From contig VXAY01002814.1 of the NCBI GenBank assembly GCA_013399855.1, positions 969,568 to 1,033,567 of the forward strand: DNA of 64,000 nucleotides, written 5' to 3'. This DNA is from Oxyruncus cristatus (taxonomy: Eukaryota > Chordata > Aves > Passeriformes > Cotingidae). Positions 1 through 13,746 of this stretch are shown piece by piece (within the stretch, counting starts at the first letter, position 1; each line of letters begins with the position of its first letter). Under the pieces are notes generated by a model. The model made no database searches and had not been told where the DNA came from. It saw nothing but the letters and a program-made list of their open reading frames with translations. Made by a program: the position numbers and the translations under genes.

Positions 1-3000
1 TATACAAATCACTCCTTAAAATTGCCTCAAAATTCACTTGCAAGTACTTCAGCTGACATTAACACAATCTAGAGAACTCAGTTCCTGTAGTATATGTAGG
101 TGCTCCTACTCTTCTCTTGAAAAGCAAAGGTTGTTTATACTGAGCATCATTCATTCACTTTCATCTTCACCCCACAGAATTAAGTGCCAAGATTCCCCTT
201 TCAAAGGGATCAGACCTTTGACCAATTGGTTTTCCCCACAGGCTGAGGAAAGTTCAAAAGAGCAATAGAGGAAGTCTGACCCACTCTTGTTCTGTGGAAC
301 AGACTGTAAATGCAAACTTAAGAAGCAGCATGGCTTCACTACTCAGCACACAAAGGACAATATTACAGAATGCAATGAGGTGTTTTGCAGACCCTCGGCT
401 CTTAACTTGCAATCTATCAAATGACCACCATCTACAGACTTTTCCTAATTTTTAATTAACGATGATGTCTCAGTTTGGGGTACAAATATTCAAGACAGGA
501 AGTGTAAAATCATGGAGTAGACCAAAGAAACGTCGCCTTGAATAGCAGACAGAAGAAACTAATGTAATCAGGATGAAGTTGGAAACAGTGCCGACTGTGG
601 TCACTGGAAGTGAGGTAGTTGAGATCGAGAAAGAGAGCTGATGAGAGTAGTGTAAATGGGGTGCTGAATTACTTAACCACTTATTCCCTTGCTCTTTGTT
701 TGTGTTGGCATACAGGAAGTCTAGCAATCTTAACCAGCAGCTGATAAAATCTAAGTGTGTGGCTACGCAGACAGAAGTAGACTTGCACATCATCACAGGG
801 CATAAATAACATTGGCTAAGAAACTAGAACAGCTTTGTTTCATATGTCACAGAGACAGAATACTATGTAGCATAATACAACACACAAAGCTGAATAAAAG
901 TGAAAAAAATATACTGACGACTTTTGTGATTTCAGCTCAACAGGGGGCAGCAGCACTTGCAAACTTGTTTAAAAGAGGTTCAAGATGCCTTGTATGTGTC
1001 TGCATACGAATCACTCCGTTGGAAAGAAAAGACACAGTAAGTAAAAATTTCAGATAGGGGGCCTGGCCCACCCAGTCCACCTCTCCCAAGAGTAGAGTTT
1101 GGATACATTCATTGCAGAAAAACAAAGTAACATGCTTTAGGAACAACCCATATCCATTCTCTTGAGCTTTAAAGGAACCAGAGAAAAGGTGCCACATTCA
1201 GAAAGAGGAAATAACAACATGGAAAACAGGTAAGCAAACTATGTTTTATAATCATTCACCTACAATAAACCATTCAAGCACATGGGAATTGCAACAGTGA
1301 ATAGTACCCATTCAGAAAGGTTCCAAAAGTATCTGCTCTTTTTTTGTTGTTTTATAAGTGACAAGGTATCTAGTGCTTCCTCATGACAAGTTCTTTGCCA
1401 CAACATCCTAAGCCACCATAAATACTTTGTGATCTTGATCTAGAATTGCAAAGCATATTCCAATGAATGATATATATAGTTCTGCGTGGTTCAAGAATTG
1501 CTGAAAAGAACTACTATCCAATGCTTAGGAAAGCAGCCTCAGACTGTGCTGCAGTATCAGCTCTTTGCTTTTCTGATCATTTCTGTTTCTGTCAATGCTA
1601 CACTCAGAACACATACTTCTCTAAGTGCTTTAACCTGATACTCCTTTTAGCTAGTCCGAAGTGATCAACATCTCAGTGATCTTTGCTCAATTGTCTGACA
1701 AGAAAATAAAAAAGGAAGGCAAGTATGGCAAGGATAAGTCCAGTCTTTATTGACTGGAGATGTTTGCAAAAGCAGAGAGAAAAATTGAGTGAAGGTATTC
1801 ACACTGTTGATGACTAACAAGGGAGGACAGGCAAATTCCCTATACCATCAGTAAATAGATGAGCAGTTCTTGAGGTTCACTTAGGGAAATAAAATTTACC
1901 TCTTTGAACAATTTGAAAATGTTTTTCTTCTTATTCCTTGCCCCCAATTCTTTTCATTTTGATCTGTTTTCTTTTGTTGTTTCTGGGTTTTATTAAGTTT
2001 CCCAAATAGACCTTGTGATTGCAGACTTAAAGAACTTAAAGACCATTAGTACCTTCTTCCTGTGAATTGGACTACACAGATGGATTTTCTATTTGTTTTA
2101 AAGGAAGGGTCCACGTTCTGGAAGATGCTGAATACTCTCAGATTGATAACTTCATAGATCAGAAAAATCACTTGGCAACAGTACAGAAGCAATTCTTTTT
2201 GGACTATTTAGTCTGACATCTGTCTTTCTTAGGCAGACTTTTCCCCTCTTAGTCTGTTCTACCCACCCCACTATCCCCGTTCAACTTCTTGCTTTTCTCT
2301 TCTGAATGGCACTTCCATACAGCCCCAAAATTCCTTCCTTCCAGGATAGTTGGGAAATAATAGAGTAGCTTCCTAGGGGTGGGTTTTCTTCACACAGATT
2401 CCACAGTCTTCATAACCAGCAAGGATGAAAGATAGCAAGGCAGTGAAAAAAAGTGTCCAAGAGACAATTCTAGTCAGAGTAGAAGTCAGGGCATGGCCAG
2501 AAGCTGGACACTTCACTGTATCACTTTTGGTTTTGTTCTGTAACACAACAGCAGAGCTTCCTCCCAAACCACACGCATTTTTAAAATGCCTTTTTTTAAA
2601 GGATGAAGTCATATTTCTAAAGAATCAAATTTTCATACCACATTTTAAACTGTAAAATAGCATAATTTTTTAAAACCTGTATTCTAGTCAAGAAACAATT
2701 TACTCAGACAAGTGACACATCAAGAGCTTAATGAAAATGTGTTAGGGGTAAGAATTTGGTTAAAGAAAGGATTTCAACAGGTACGTTTCAAAGTTAGAAT
2801 GCTATTTGAATTAAATCCACCCTTAAACCTGTATAGCTGAACAATTTAATTTTAAAAATAACTGTGCCAGTCTGCTACAGTAGCTTGTTTCAGACGTCCC
2901 TATCTGTGTGGTATAGTGTGTATGAATGATATAACATTAACCAAAATCTAAAGGCATAAGAGCAGCAAAACCAACCCCTCCATACAAGCTGAAAACTGTC

Positions 3001-3984
3001 TTTCAGCCAGTATGCACGACTGTCAACATAAATTAATTCAATCAACAGAATACCATTAACATTTTTTCTTCATCTATTTTCATTTTCCAAGCAGCTCAGT
3101 TAAAAAAAAAAAGTGCTCTTTCTTATTCATTGCTGTTAGTTTCACATGTTAAACAAAGACAGACCAACCTTAAGCCTTTTGATAAATATGATACTGTGGT
3201 AACTGCAGCATTCACTTCATATCCCATTTCTCCAGCTTCCTGTCAGCCAGATGTCACTTGCAATGCAAACACTAGAAAAATATGAAATAATAATTTCATA
3301 CATCATCTATGTGAGCACGAGCCAGTCAAACATTCAATACAAATTTAAACTGCTACTGCACATAAAGCAAATATCACCCAAATAATATTTAGAATGATTG
3401 AAAGGCTTTTGATTTGGAAGTGTATTCTCTTAAGCTAAGTGGTCCCCAAGACCATCTAGAAAATTCAATTGTTTCATTTTAAAATGTTTTCTGCCCAAAA
3501 TTATATCAAATCCTAATGTCTCAGTAGAAACACATGGGATTGGATTGTTGACTGGGCGCCCGATGTCAAAGAGGAATCTAATTTTCCAATGGCATTTCCT
3601 CATACTGTCTCACCAAAACACAAAATTGATAAAACTTTAATGGATAATTTTCAGAGCAGGACATTAGCCATCATGCTGGGAAATAGTGCAGGAGAACACC
3701 ATGTAGCATCAGAAAGGCAATGCATCAGAAGACAGTTTGAATAAATATTAATATAGTACATGCCTTACATTTTGTATTTTATTCCTGCAAGTAGAAACAG
3801 AATTCAGAAGGTAAGGTTTGCACTAACATCTCTCCTCTACTCCTTTTCCAAGGCATTTTTTTACAGGTGATCTCTTAAAAATATAGGTGTGATATGCTAC
3901 TTAAAAGGGCACAATGTTCATCTTTTACTGGTGTGACACAGTCACAGTCAACACAGTCCTCTTCTCCTTGAAACCAATTGTGAA

Positions 3985-4010
3985 AGTCACATTGACTTCA
4001 ATGGCTACAC
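3985..4010. repeat. Possible ancient amniote repeat fragment
   Basis: The stretch contains ATTGACTTCAATGG, an imperfectly palindromic motif that recurs in old dispersed elements of reptiles and birds. Only about 25 bases match, so chance similarity is possible. A more degraded relative of the same motif lies near 21101-21137. Confidence 0.25.
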
Positions 4011-4546
4011 CACTAACCACTCCAGGTAACAAAATGCTTTTGTTGGGTAACTCTACTGAAAAGATTGCAATAATGGAATAAATAAAATACCACCTTTCTG
4101 GATCTCCTGAAAGGGTGAGGTACTGCAAGCACTAAACATAACACCAAAAGTCATGACATAACACAAGATGAAAAGGACTAAGTTTTACTCTTGATGATAA
4201 ATAAGTTATACCAGGGAGAAAGGTACTAATTAACTGTATTAGGTTATCACTCTGTAATGATGCAAAATATGTGTATGGAAATGTGTTATTTAATACATGT
4301 TCTTCTCTGAATAAGTTTCCTTTTGATTAAGTTAGGTCATTAATCATTTAAATTTGAGACTTATTTAGAAAATACAAGTGGACAAGTGAAAAGAAAAGTG
4401 AAAAAAGATTTTACTAACCTTTGCAATTTACTTTGAATTTATAATGAAAGTTCAACACAGTGGAATATGCGGTGAACTGGACTGGCTCAGCTTCCCAGCA
4501 ACCACTTTATGTCATTTATTACTAGTTGGGTTTTGACATAGGTGTG

Positions 4547-4559
4547 TATATATATATAT
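4547..4559. repeat. (TA)n microsatellite, short
   Basis: About six uninterrupted TA units, preceded by a short GTGTG run. It is too short to be unusual. Confidence 0.7.
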
Positions 4560-7500
4560 TCTGTATATTCAGGTGATTGTTTATGCTGACAGAGAGAGGA
4601 AGAATAGCATTTATGGTTTGGAGGCCTATATCTGCTTTCATCAAGAGTTAAACATGAAAAAACTTTAATAAATATCTAAGACTTGCAAAATATTAAAAAG
4701 ACCACAACAAAGTAAAAACACTGTGATTAAAGAAGAGGTTTAATCTTCTGGGGGCAAAAAAGCCTGTCCACATTGCATGCCAAGTCTGCCACAGGTTAGA
4801 ATTTTTCTTTTACAGTGATCTGAAAAACATCACTAAAATCCTCAAATTGGTTAAAGACTAGGGCTGGTCACATAGCCAAAGACACCTCCAGAGCTACAGC
4901 TTTCGTTCAGAAATGCTAACTTTCATTTCACTGCTCAGAGGCCAGAGCCATTGTGAAGAAGAAATTAATATTTTTTTTAGAGTTTTTGCAGTTTGCTGCA
5001 CCTCTCTTCCACTTAACCTTGGTAGGAGATTCCTCTGGATCTAGTCAACAAAATGCTTTTCACACAACCCAAAAGCTGTGTCAGAGCTTGCTAATACATG
5101 GCTTCCCCAAAGCCTAGCCATGAGTCAAACGTGACCAACCTATGGGCCAGAGAGTTATGCCCCTTCCCAATGCTTCTGGTACACTGGTGTTGCAAAAATG
5201 CCTGAGTGCCACATGTAGTCCACCTGCCATGCCAGTCACCTTTGGTCCTCCTGTAATTCAAAGGAGTTCCCCGTTCTACTTTTAAAGAGAAAATGAGGGG
5301 GAAACAGAAGGCTGAAAAATGAAGGCTGAGCTGGAGGCTTCTTCTCTGGTGTGTCTGATTAGGCCCCTTCCCTCATCTTTCCTGTTCCATTCTCTATCAG
5401 TGGAAGGTAGTCTCCATTCTCTCTATTCTTCAAAGGTGGCAGAGGACAGCTCTGCTTGCATTGCATAAACACTCAACTGGGAAATGTGTCCAGTGCAGGA
5501 ATGAAAGTATTTCCAGAGAAGACTGAAATTCTCAGAGGGTTGGCAAGGTCTGTATTGTCTTGATTTGGCTGCTCACAGTAATGAAATCTAAACAGACCTA
5601 TATTAACAAGCCTTTTCACACCTCCTCTGCTCTCAGCAGCTGAGCTCAGCACCGAGAGAGAGACTATAATGCAGTAACTTTGAGAAGCTTTTTGTGCCTC
5701 TCTCAAATGGAGCATGCACTGGTTACCTAACTGTGCATGAGTACAGCACAGGCATCAACTTCTGCCAAAACTCTATTACTGGAGGAAATTGCAAAATTGA
5801 CAGATTTGCCATTTTAAAGCCATAATGGCCTGAGAATGAAGAGGAGAGTGAAAGAGACAATTCCCCCAGGAGACTTGCTCTGCATCCTGGCTGATCCACA
5901 GACAGCCTTTGGTAGCCCCAGAGCTCAGAATAACTCTTTAATTAACAAATTGAAATATGAATCTACTTCTATCTTTGCAAACGCCACTGAACTTCTATTT
6001 TAACCAGAAAAAAAGTACACTGAGAACACATCATAGCTGCAGACATTTTTCTTTCTCATTTCTAGAAAAATGTTAAGTCTGAGGCTTGTAGTTTTATCTG
6101 TCCCTTTTCCTCCTTGAAAGGATTTCCCTTCTCTCAGTGCCAGCTGAACCTCTTTTCTGGTTCTCTCCTTTTAAGATTTTGAATTTTCTAAGCAAGCAGA
6201 TAGATGGATAACTATCTGTCCAAGAGTACAAGACACTGTGTGACATGTTCAGAGTACCTAACACCAGATGGGTAGATGCTGGTGGAGAGAAGCGGGCACA
6301 GCAGGATTGCTATAAAGGCTGTTGGCAGTTTGAATAACTGGTGCATCTGTGCAACCAAAACACGTATTTTGACTCAAACACACTCCCCTGTATAACTTTC
6401 TGGTGGTTACCCATATCAGGCACTTCATCAAATAAAATCTGAAATCATTACATTAAGTTCTTCACACAATGAAGGAGCCCTGCATGCAGAAATATACTGT
6501 GTTGATTTCTACAAGCTGGACTTCATGATTGATTACATGGATAAATGATACCATAAATACCACTTGGCAATATTTACACTTGAAAATGTGCAGTTGGGCA
6601 TAGGTAGATCTTACATGTCTGTATTCTCTATGCTTAAAGGTTGTTTAGATATACATTTGCATCTCCAAGACAAAGTACTTGTTAATTACCTCATGTTTGC
6701 ACTGCACTTTCAGGAAGGAAAGCTATAAGTGCTATTAACATCATCTCCTTCTATTTTCCTCTTTCAGCTTTTAAGTGAATATAGCATTTGTGAAAGTTGT
6801 TGGATTGACAGCTTTGGAGACTGAAGTCTAAAGTGCAGCACACCCGCTGAGCCAAACAGAACTAAAGCGCACAAAAGCTTCTCACCAAATTTTAAATACA
6901 TGCTTCATTTAGCTATTGTTCTATGACGGCATGTAATACCACTACAAAAAGTTTTGCTGCTCCCATTTATTTGTTCTAAACATCAGTTCAAACTCTTCCT
7001 TTATTTCCTACTTTCAAAAATAATTTCTTGCTGATGTACAACACCCCAGAGACCGCTTCCCTGCCTTCAAAACCCTTCGTTGCAATGGCAGGCTGTTGAA
7101 GCATAACTTCATGCTACTGCAGTCAGGTACAATGGTGTGTCCTGGCATTCACTTTGCACATCACAGAAAAGTACATTAGCTAATCTCAAACAGTTTTACT
7201 ACTGATCACACTAAGTGCTTGTCTGCAGAAATGTACTCTATATTATAACCTAAATCTGAGGCAAGGAAACTTCTAATGGAAGATCTGCTCCTCTAGCTAG
7301 GAACTCTAGTGTTTTTTAGGAAACCAAGTCAATACTTAAACAGCAATTCAATGTTTCCTGAGAAATGGGGTATCTTATTTTGGTTTAAACACTGGACTTC
7401 CAGGACTACACTTCTACCACTGAAACAAGTTTGGGTTTTTTTTTAAATTTACTTTTTTGAAATTCTTTTTGGTATACCTAAAGACAAAGTCTTACCTTCT

Positions 7501-9069
7501 GAGAAAACTCTGTTTGCACAGGTACCTTCAGATCACTTTTAAAGTTTTCCCAAGATTTCAGCTAGGGCCCCTGCTTCCTCCAGGAGATTGCCATTCCTGC
7601 TTTCTTGTAAACAGGTTCCCTAAGCTACATAAACATTTACTGGCTGTTGGTTTCACACTCTCCTTTTATCCTCTGTCTGCTTGCCTCCAGGTGGGACTGT
7701 TTCAGACTTCAGGTGAAGGGATTGATCCTCATTGGGTAGAGTGAGCACATGAGATGCAGAACAGCTGCAGTGTGTAGAGCTGATACCAACAGCTGCTGTT
7801 TCAGGTGCTGCCAGAGGATTCCTTCACTTGTCTTGACAGGTTCCAAAAACCAAATTTCCTGACTGGATCATCAGGAAGCCCTGATTAACTTCAAGACCTG
7901 GCACTTACAGAAAATCATTCCTTTCCAATTCCAGTTACTTTTCAGTTCAGGAAATTTCTCAGGGCTTCTTGTCAGGACAGGCTAGTCTTTTATTTCAGCC
8001 TGCAATGCTGCTTCTTTCTATTTCATCTTGACTTAATGTCATTAGTCTTCTTTTACAGAAACCTGAGCATTCTTTTCCTAATTTATCTAGATGGTACCCT
8101 GACAGCAGCTCCTTTGATCAAGACTTTGCCATTTATGTCTCTTCTCCCGTTAATCATTCTCTGAAATGAGATTTGGAGTAAAAAATAATTTAATCAAGTC
8201 TGACTGCCTTCAAATTTCTTGGCTTGCTGGGATTCTGGATGCTCACGTAGGCTAGGCCCTTTGGAGACACTGTGCTTTCTCTGGTTTACTAAACAGGCTT
8301 TTTGGGCTATTTTCTTGTACTGGAGAGTCAAAGCAGGTTTTACCATTAGTGAAACAGGATGCAGTTATGACCCTTTGCTTTTTGATAGTTCTACCAAAAA
8401 GTATCTATCTTTTTCTATTTAAAAAAACTGAATCTGGAAGCAAAATGGCCACATGATAATTTTTCTTGTATTTTCTTCTTGGAAAAAAAGAATTCTCTAT
8501 TATGCAAAATATCTGTGCCGAACTCCAGGTTCCCAGATGTCCTCTTTCCTTCAGATATTGACGTTGTATCCCCTCCTATGTGGGGAGAAAAAGGTAAAAG
8601 ACTAATGATTCATTGGAAAGTGATAATAAAATGATCTCTCTATAAATGTGGTCTACACCTTAGGTTTATCTGCCTCATGTTTTGTGAGGTTTGATTCTGA
8701 ATGAAAATCTCCAGATTGTACAGTGCTTCAGGACTTCTTCTCAGGTCCGAGTCATACAGGTCACACCTGTTCTCTCTTGCAAGCTGAATTCTTAGTCGCT
8801 GTGTCCAAGGCATCCGTGGCCTGGTTCCTAAAAGTCTAAAGGGCCAACCATGACCAACACCCACTGGCCAGTGGAAGTCTCATTAAGAGTACAGCTCATC
8901 TGTGAGTGAGATGAAACTTTCATCAACCTGAGCTGACAAAATGAACTGCCCCAAGGGAATAATAAATTCCACAGTATTTAGCACCTCCCCCCTCAATGAG
9001 AAGCACATCTCTTTATCCCTTTGCTGGCGTAAGCATGGATATAAAAATGAGCCTAAACTTACTTAAACA

Positions 9070-9554
9070 GGAAGATATTAAGCTATTAGAGAGCATCATA
9101 AGGAAGACAACAAAGATGGCAAAGGGCCTTGAGAGGAAGCCATATGAGGAGCAGCTGGAGTCACTTGGTCTGTTCAGCCTGGAGCAGACTGAGGGGAGAC
9201 CTCATTGCAGCTACAACTTCCTTGTGAGGGGAACAAGAGGGGCAGACACTGACCTCTTCTCTGTGGTGACCAGTGACAGGACATCAGGGAATGGCCTGAA
9301 GCTATGCCAGGGAGGTTTAGGTTGGATACTAGAAAGTGGTTTTTCACTCAGAGGGTGGTTGGGTGTTGGAAAAGTCTTCCCAGAGAGGTTGTCACAGCAC
9401 CAAGCCCAACAGAGTTCAAGAAGCGTTTGGACAATACTTTCAGTCATCTGTTGTGACTCTTGGGGATGGTCCTAGGCAGGGGCAGGAGTTGAGCTCGATG
9501 ATCGTTGTGGGTCTCTTCCAAGTCGGCCTATTTTGTGATGCTGTGATACTGTGA
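9070..9554 (+). mobile_element. CR1 LINE, 3' end fragment
   Basis: This is the 3' terminal part of a chicken-repeat-1 LINE in the plus orientation. Recognisable landmarks run in the expected order: the segment before the 'ctgttcagcctggagcag' block, the 'gaggggagacctcattgcag' block, the 'ctctgtggtgaccagtgac' block, 'gagttcaagaagcgtttgg', and a 3' end of short repeated units (tgtgatgctgtgatactgtg) where CR1 normally carries an ATTCTATG-like 8-mer. Members of this family are usually 5'-truncated, as here; no reverse-transcriptase domain is present. Many substitutions relative to the usual pattern and a degraded 3' repeat suggest an old, inactive copy. The long open frame across it (8996-9475) is a by-product of the repeat, not a gene. 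Confidence 0.93.
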
Positions 9555-10129
9555 AAAAATAGGGAAAACAAATGACAGGATTGATGTGCAGTCACAGTAT
9601 TTGGTTCAAGGTCAGAAAGTGCTGAGGTTTTACAGTGCTCAATATATTATAGGAATGGGGGTGTGTGTGTGCTTGTATATCAAATAAGTTATAAGACTCC
9701 ATACAGATTATGTACATAGATACGGAACAGGGTCAAAACCAACCAAACAAGAAAACCTACATTAGGACTTTTATGACATCTCCTATGACAGACCAGCATT
9801 TGTGCTTAAGCCAGAAATAATCACCCAGCTTTGTCAAACTGCTGGTTTTTACAAGAAATAGTTCACAGTCTGATAAATTCAAGGCAAATCATCACCCAGT
9901 TTCTTGTAGGACAAATGGCTGCTTTTAAAGCATGTTCTTGCTACTAGGTCTAAAGCATTACAAGACCAAAATGTTCTGTATCTCATCTCAAATTTTCTAA
10001 CAATCCAATATCCAGGCTATGGATGGATATATTCTTGCTGTTTAATCTCTTAAAAATCAATCAATATTAATGTGTCTGCCTTAAACTTTTAAGGTCATTG
10101 TCTCCCTTCTGACATCTTTAACTACATCA

Positions 10130-10460
10130 ACATCACATTATATCATTATGGACTCATGAAGCAATGTACTTTTACATTTTTGCAAGATAATGTCTCTTTT
10201 GTGTTTCAGTTTTTATCATAATATAAATCTTGAAATGTAATTTACATATCTTTTGTTTAGCAAAGGAGACCCCATTTAAGACTATGTAATTTTAATACAT
10301 AGACTTAAAAGTGGATGACTTTTTAAAGGAAATGCACCAAAATATTCCAATTTATTCTTCAACTGAAGCGGCTGCTGCATCAGTAAATTAGTAAATTCCC
10401 TTAACAATACACTTGCTAACAATTATGATCTGCCTGCCTTGGGCCTGCTTGACAGTGGGG
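10130..10460. promoter_or_regulatory. Candidate conserved noncoding element
   Basis: The segment has the texture of vertebrate conserved noncoding DNA: dense homeodomain-type ATTA/TAAT cores, balanced short motifs and no repeat similarity I can recognise. It includes GTAATTTACATATC-like and CTTTTGTTTAGCAAAGG-like stretches reminiscent of homeobox, POU or SOX binding sites. This is a subjective pattern call; conservation cannot be seen from one sequence. Confidence 0.2.
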
Positions 10461-12410
10461 TTGCCATCTGTTGAGAAGTCCATTCATGGATTTTAAAGGG
10501 CTTTTTATAGGTTTTTTCTTTAAACATTGCAAAATACTTCTTTGCTCTCCATCCTTCCCTCTACTTGTCCTGTTTTTGTGCTCTGTTCACCTTCCATCCC
10601 ACCCTCCTAACAAGCACCAGTGTCCTTCCTGCCCGGAACTGTCCCCTGAACCAGCAGCCACATCACAGCAAAAAGCTTTCAGGCACATTCAATTCTGAGG
10701 AAGTCTGGCCATTTGTAATGGCCAAGGTGCTCAAGCAGAGAGGAGGGAGGACATTTACGGAGAGGAAGGGACAGAAATGAACAGGATCAACCAAGAAATG
10801 CAAAAGCAGCCATGAAGGAAATTCAAGACGATGAATGGGAAAGAGATGGTAGGAGCTCCAGCTCTGGATGGATGGATATTTCACGAATTCCTTCAATAAA
10901 TAGGGAACCTCCAGGGAAATTCAACACCTGGAAATCTGAGTGGATAGTGCTGCTGCAAAGAAAGCATAATGTTCACCCCTCTGGTAAATTCAAGCAATTA
11001 AACCCCCTTTAAAAAAAAGGCCCTCTTAGGCTTTCTGCCCAGTAAACTCACAGCGAAAAGCAACTTTAATAAATGTTATAAATCTCACCTCTGAGCCAAC
11101 AGGAAATTCAAATGTTTTGCATGTGCAGGAGCCAGGGACCCGCTGAAACAAAAGGTAAATGTGTATATTAGATTAGGTTATGTCCATACTCTGACCGGAC
11201 AGCAGGAGAAACATAAGGTTTATAGAGATGACAAGGTTTTAAAACATCCTTTTTAGTGCCACCTTTGATCATTTCTATTTGTGTTACACCAAAATTCTCC
11301 TTCCTTTGTGAGTGGACAAATTTGTTTAGTGATGAGTTTGCTGGCTCGATGAATTCAGGATCACTCCATATCATGCAACATTATTGGAAAGCAGCTTTGA
11401 GTTTCAAGATTTTAGACATAAAACTAAGTAAGGAAATGGCAACAAATATCTGTGGTTTGTAAAATGAAAAGATCAAAGAAAAGAGACTGCAGAGAATTTT
11501 TGATCAACACCCTGACAAGGGGTGTTAGTTTTAATAAACAGTAAGAATTTTAGGCCATTATTAAGTATGAGATGCAGTCTCAGCTGTGTTTCTAATTTCC
11601 TTTTTTGCCTTTACTGCTGTTATATAAAGCTCTGTAGTGACGAAAAACCCTTATTGAAAAAATCTGAGCACACCGTTCAGGATTGCGTTACTTCATCTGC
11701 ACGGAGCCTTCCCAGCCAATGGGAAATATTCCTCTCTCTGCTCTTCCTGGTGCCAAGGGCTGCAGGCACATTCTGTATATGTGGGACAAAGCACTGGACA
11801 GAGGTGGACTTGTATAAGTGGGTAAGAATTTTGTTACTGGGTCTGAAGACAAAATGATCATGGAATGCTGTTCATTTTGATTAATGTTCTTTTAAAGCCA
11901 TAGATAAACACAGCCAGAGCTTTGTGCACATTTTTTAAAAGTGAATTTAAGAATATAAAACCAATACATATTTGGCAGCAGATCCCGTGAGAAGGAGGTT
12001 TTCTGAAAATTTTCTGGGAAGATGTTGTCTACCAAGCTATAAATACTATACTTTTTGTCTACCACATACTACAGCCTTATGGAAACAGAGAAGACCATGA
12101 AAATTAAGATGAAGAAAAAGTGAAGGAAAGACAGAAGATTGGATATATTAAATTTGCTGCTTGAAGTATTCACAGCAATCAGAGCAGAGGCCTCATTGTT
12201 CTTCCACTCCTAATTTTTGGGGTCTTGCAGGTGGGCACAGAGGGTCGTTTTGAGAGAATTCTCTTCAGAAATCTCTTCATCCCTCACAAAAAAAGCTGGA
12301 AATAAATTATTTTATTACAAGAGAGACACAAGGAATGAGTCTCTGTTCGTTATAATGACTCCATCTCTGGCTTTCAACCTACAGTATTTTTCCTCAGGGG
12401 ATTATCAAAA

Positions 12411-12433
12411 TTATTAGTAATTATTACTAATAA
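12411..12433. repeat. Perfect 10-bp inverted repeat
   Basis: TTATTAGTAA, a 3-base spacer TTA, then TTACTAATAA form a perfect 10-bp-arm hairpin. In A+T-rich DNA this can arise by chance, and no function is implied. Confidence 0.85.
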
Positions 12434-12684
12434 GACATTACTATGAATAATGGTAATTACAGTATCATTTAAGGACCCTAGATATAATCACTGTGGAAAA
12501 CTTAGGAGCATAGTGAAGACCAAGGCTTTGCACATGCAAATCTCATAAGTGAAAATGAACAAGCACAGAGTTATACTCCAGAGAGCACAACACTCGAAGC
12601 CTTTCATCCCTAAACTGCTAATGGCAGCATCAAACCCAGTGTTTGTCCATGGACAAAGACAAATGACTGACAAAATTTAACAAC

Positions 12685-12710
12685 ATTTATTTATTTATGT
12701 ATTTATTTAT
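12685..12710. repeat. (ATTT)n tetranucleotide repeat
   Basis: A run of ATTT/TTTA units with one interruption (ATGT). Confidence 0.8.
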
Positions 12711-13569
12711 CTTAAAAGAAAACAAAATTAAAACAATGAGGGCTTTTTCTTTTTAAATGTTAGGATTTAGGAGAATTGGTAGAAGCACATAATCCCATCT
12801 CTAGCCCCAAAAAGTTATGTTTGTGTGACATCTCTGTTTACAGTGAATATTGTGTATAAAGGGCAGTGTAGATCCAGACACCAAATGGAACAAGGATGCA
12901 CAGAGAACCTTCAGTCATCATGGATATTCCACAGAAGGGCAACAAGTTTTTATCCAATGCAGCTGGCTTGGCATGTGTCCCTTATTCAACAGAACTAGTT
13001 TTTCATTTAACAGAGACCAAAGCCCTGCCTGTTACAAGTTAGAGTCAACCATGTGCTCAGAGTGGACACACCTTTATATTTCTTTTTATGGTTTTCTCTG
13101 AGGAAAGACATACACTCTCTTTTCTTTTTGCATCTTTGCATTAGCTCTAAATCCTTGTCTATCTTGCTTTCAATCTTCAGAGTCATGACAGAACTCTTCT
13201 AAAAGTACTCTGCTCACAATTTCTGATCTAGTTTTCCACTAAGATAAGCAGAACTGCATTTATAACCTTTTAACTTCACATATAACTTCATAACTTTAGT
13301 TTACAACTATATAAAATTTTGTACGGTTTTATTTTTAAAGGATGGCCTTATCTTAACACGAGCTATGAAGTCACTTTATATATATATAACATACACTATA
13401 TAAGCATATATACATATTATACATGTATACCATTACAAATGGATGTATGCTTCTGACAAAACATGAAGAGAGGACTTTTCATGCCATAAAAAACGGTATT
13501 TGCAACTGCAATCCACAATACATTGCAAAAAGTGTGGATAGTTCTCTTTCAAAGGAAACATAGCTGCAG

Positions 13570-13746
13570 CTGTGTCTGTGAAGTTCCTGGTCATGGGGGT
13601 CCCCCTAAGAAACTCAGCACTCCCTTAGCAAAGGTGGCCAGAAGCACCCTGCACAGAAGTGCCTCCCCCTCTGCATTAGAGGAGGAATTGCAGGTCAGAT
13701 GCTCACAAGCACATCCATCAAAGCAAAAAAAGAAAAAAAAAAAAAA
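13570..13746 (+). repeat. GC-richer patch ending in poly(A); possible retroposed fragment
   Basis: About 150 bases of distinctly higher G+C than the flanks run directly into an A-rich tract at 13724-13746 with a single G interruption. This head-plus-A-tail arrangement is what a short processed retroposon would leave. I do not recognise the source transcript. The tail is followed by 'gttct' and a similar 'agttct' occurs near 13541, but this is too short to call a target-site duplication. A plain A-tract next to unrelated DNA is the alternative. Confidence 0.25.

Larger units (their letters stand above)
1..9069. other. Unannotated A+T-rich DNA
   Basis: I find no supportable gene here. Open frames are short (under 110 codons), lie on both strands and show no recognisable domain. 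A short TA run at 4547-4559 and a GC-richer patch around 5340-5660 are the only compositional changes. The segment at 3985-4010 resembles a fragment of an old amniote interspersed repeat and is listed separately. The rest could be intergenic or intronic. Confidence 0.6.
9555..13569. other. Unannotated A+T-rich DNA
   Basis: No gene is supportable. The stretch includes a candidate conserved noncoding block (10130-10460), a near-perfect short inverted repeat (12411-12433), an ATTT-rich run (12685-12710) and an AT-alternating patch around 13376-13440. Open frames on both strands lack codon-like character or a known domain. Confidence 0.55.

Noticed and set aside
8996..9475. 159-codon plus-strand open frame
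   Set aside because: It overlies the CR1 3' UTR region and encodes no reverse-transcriptase motif; it is a by-product of the repeat.
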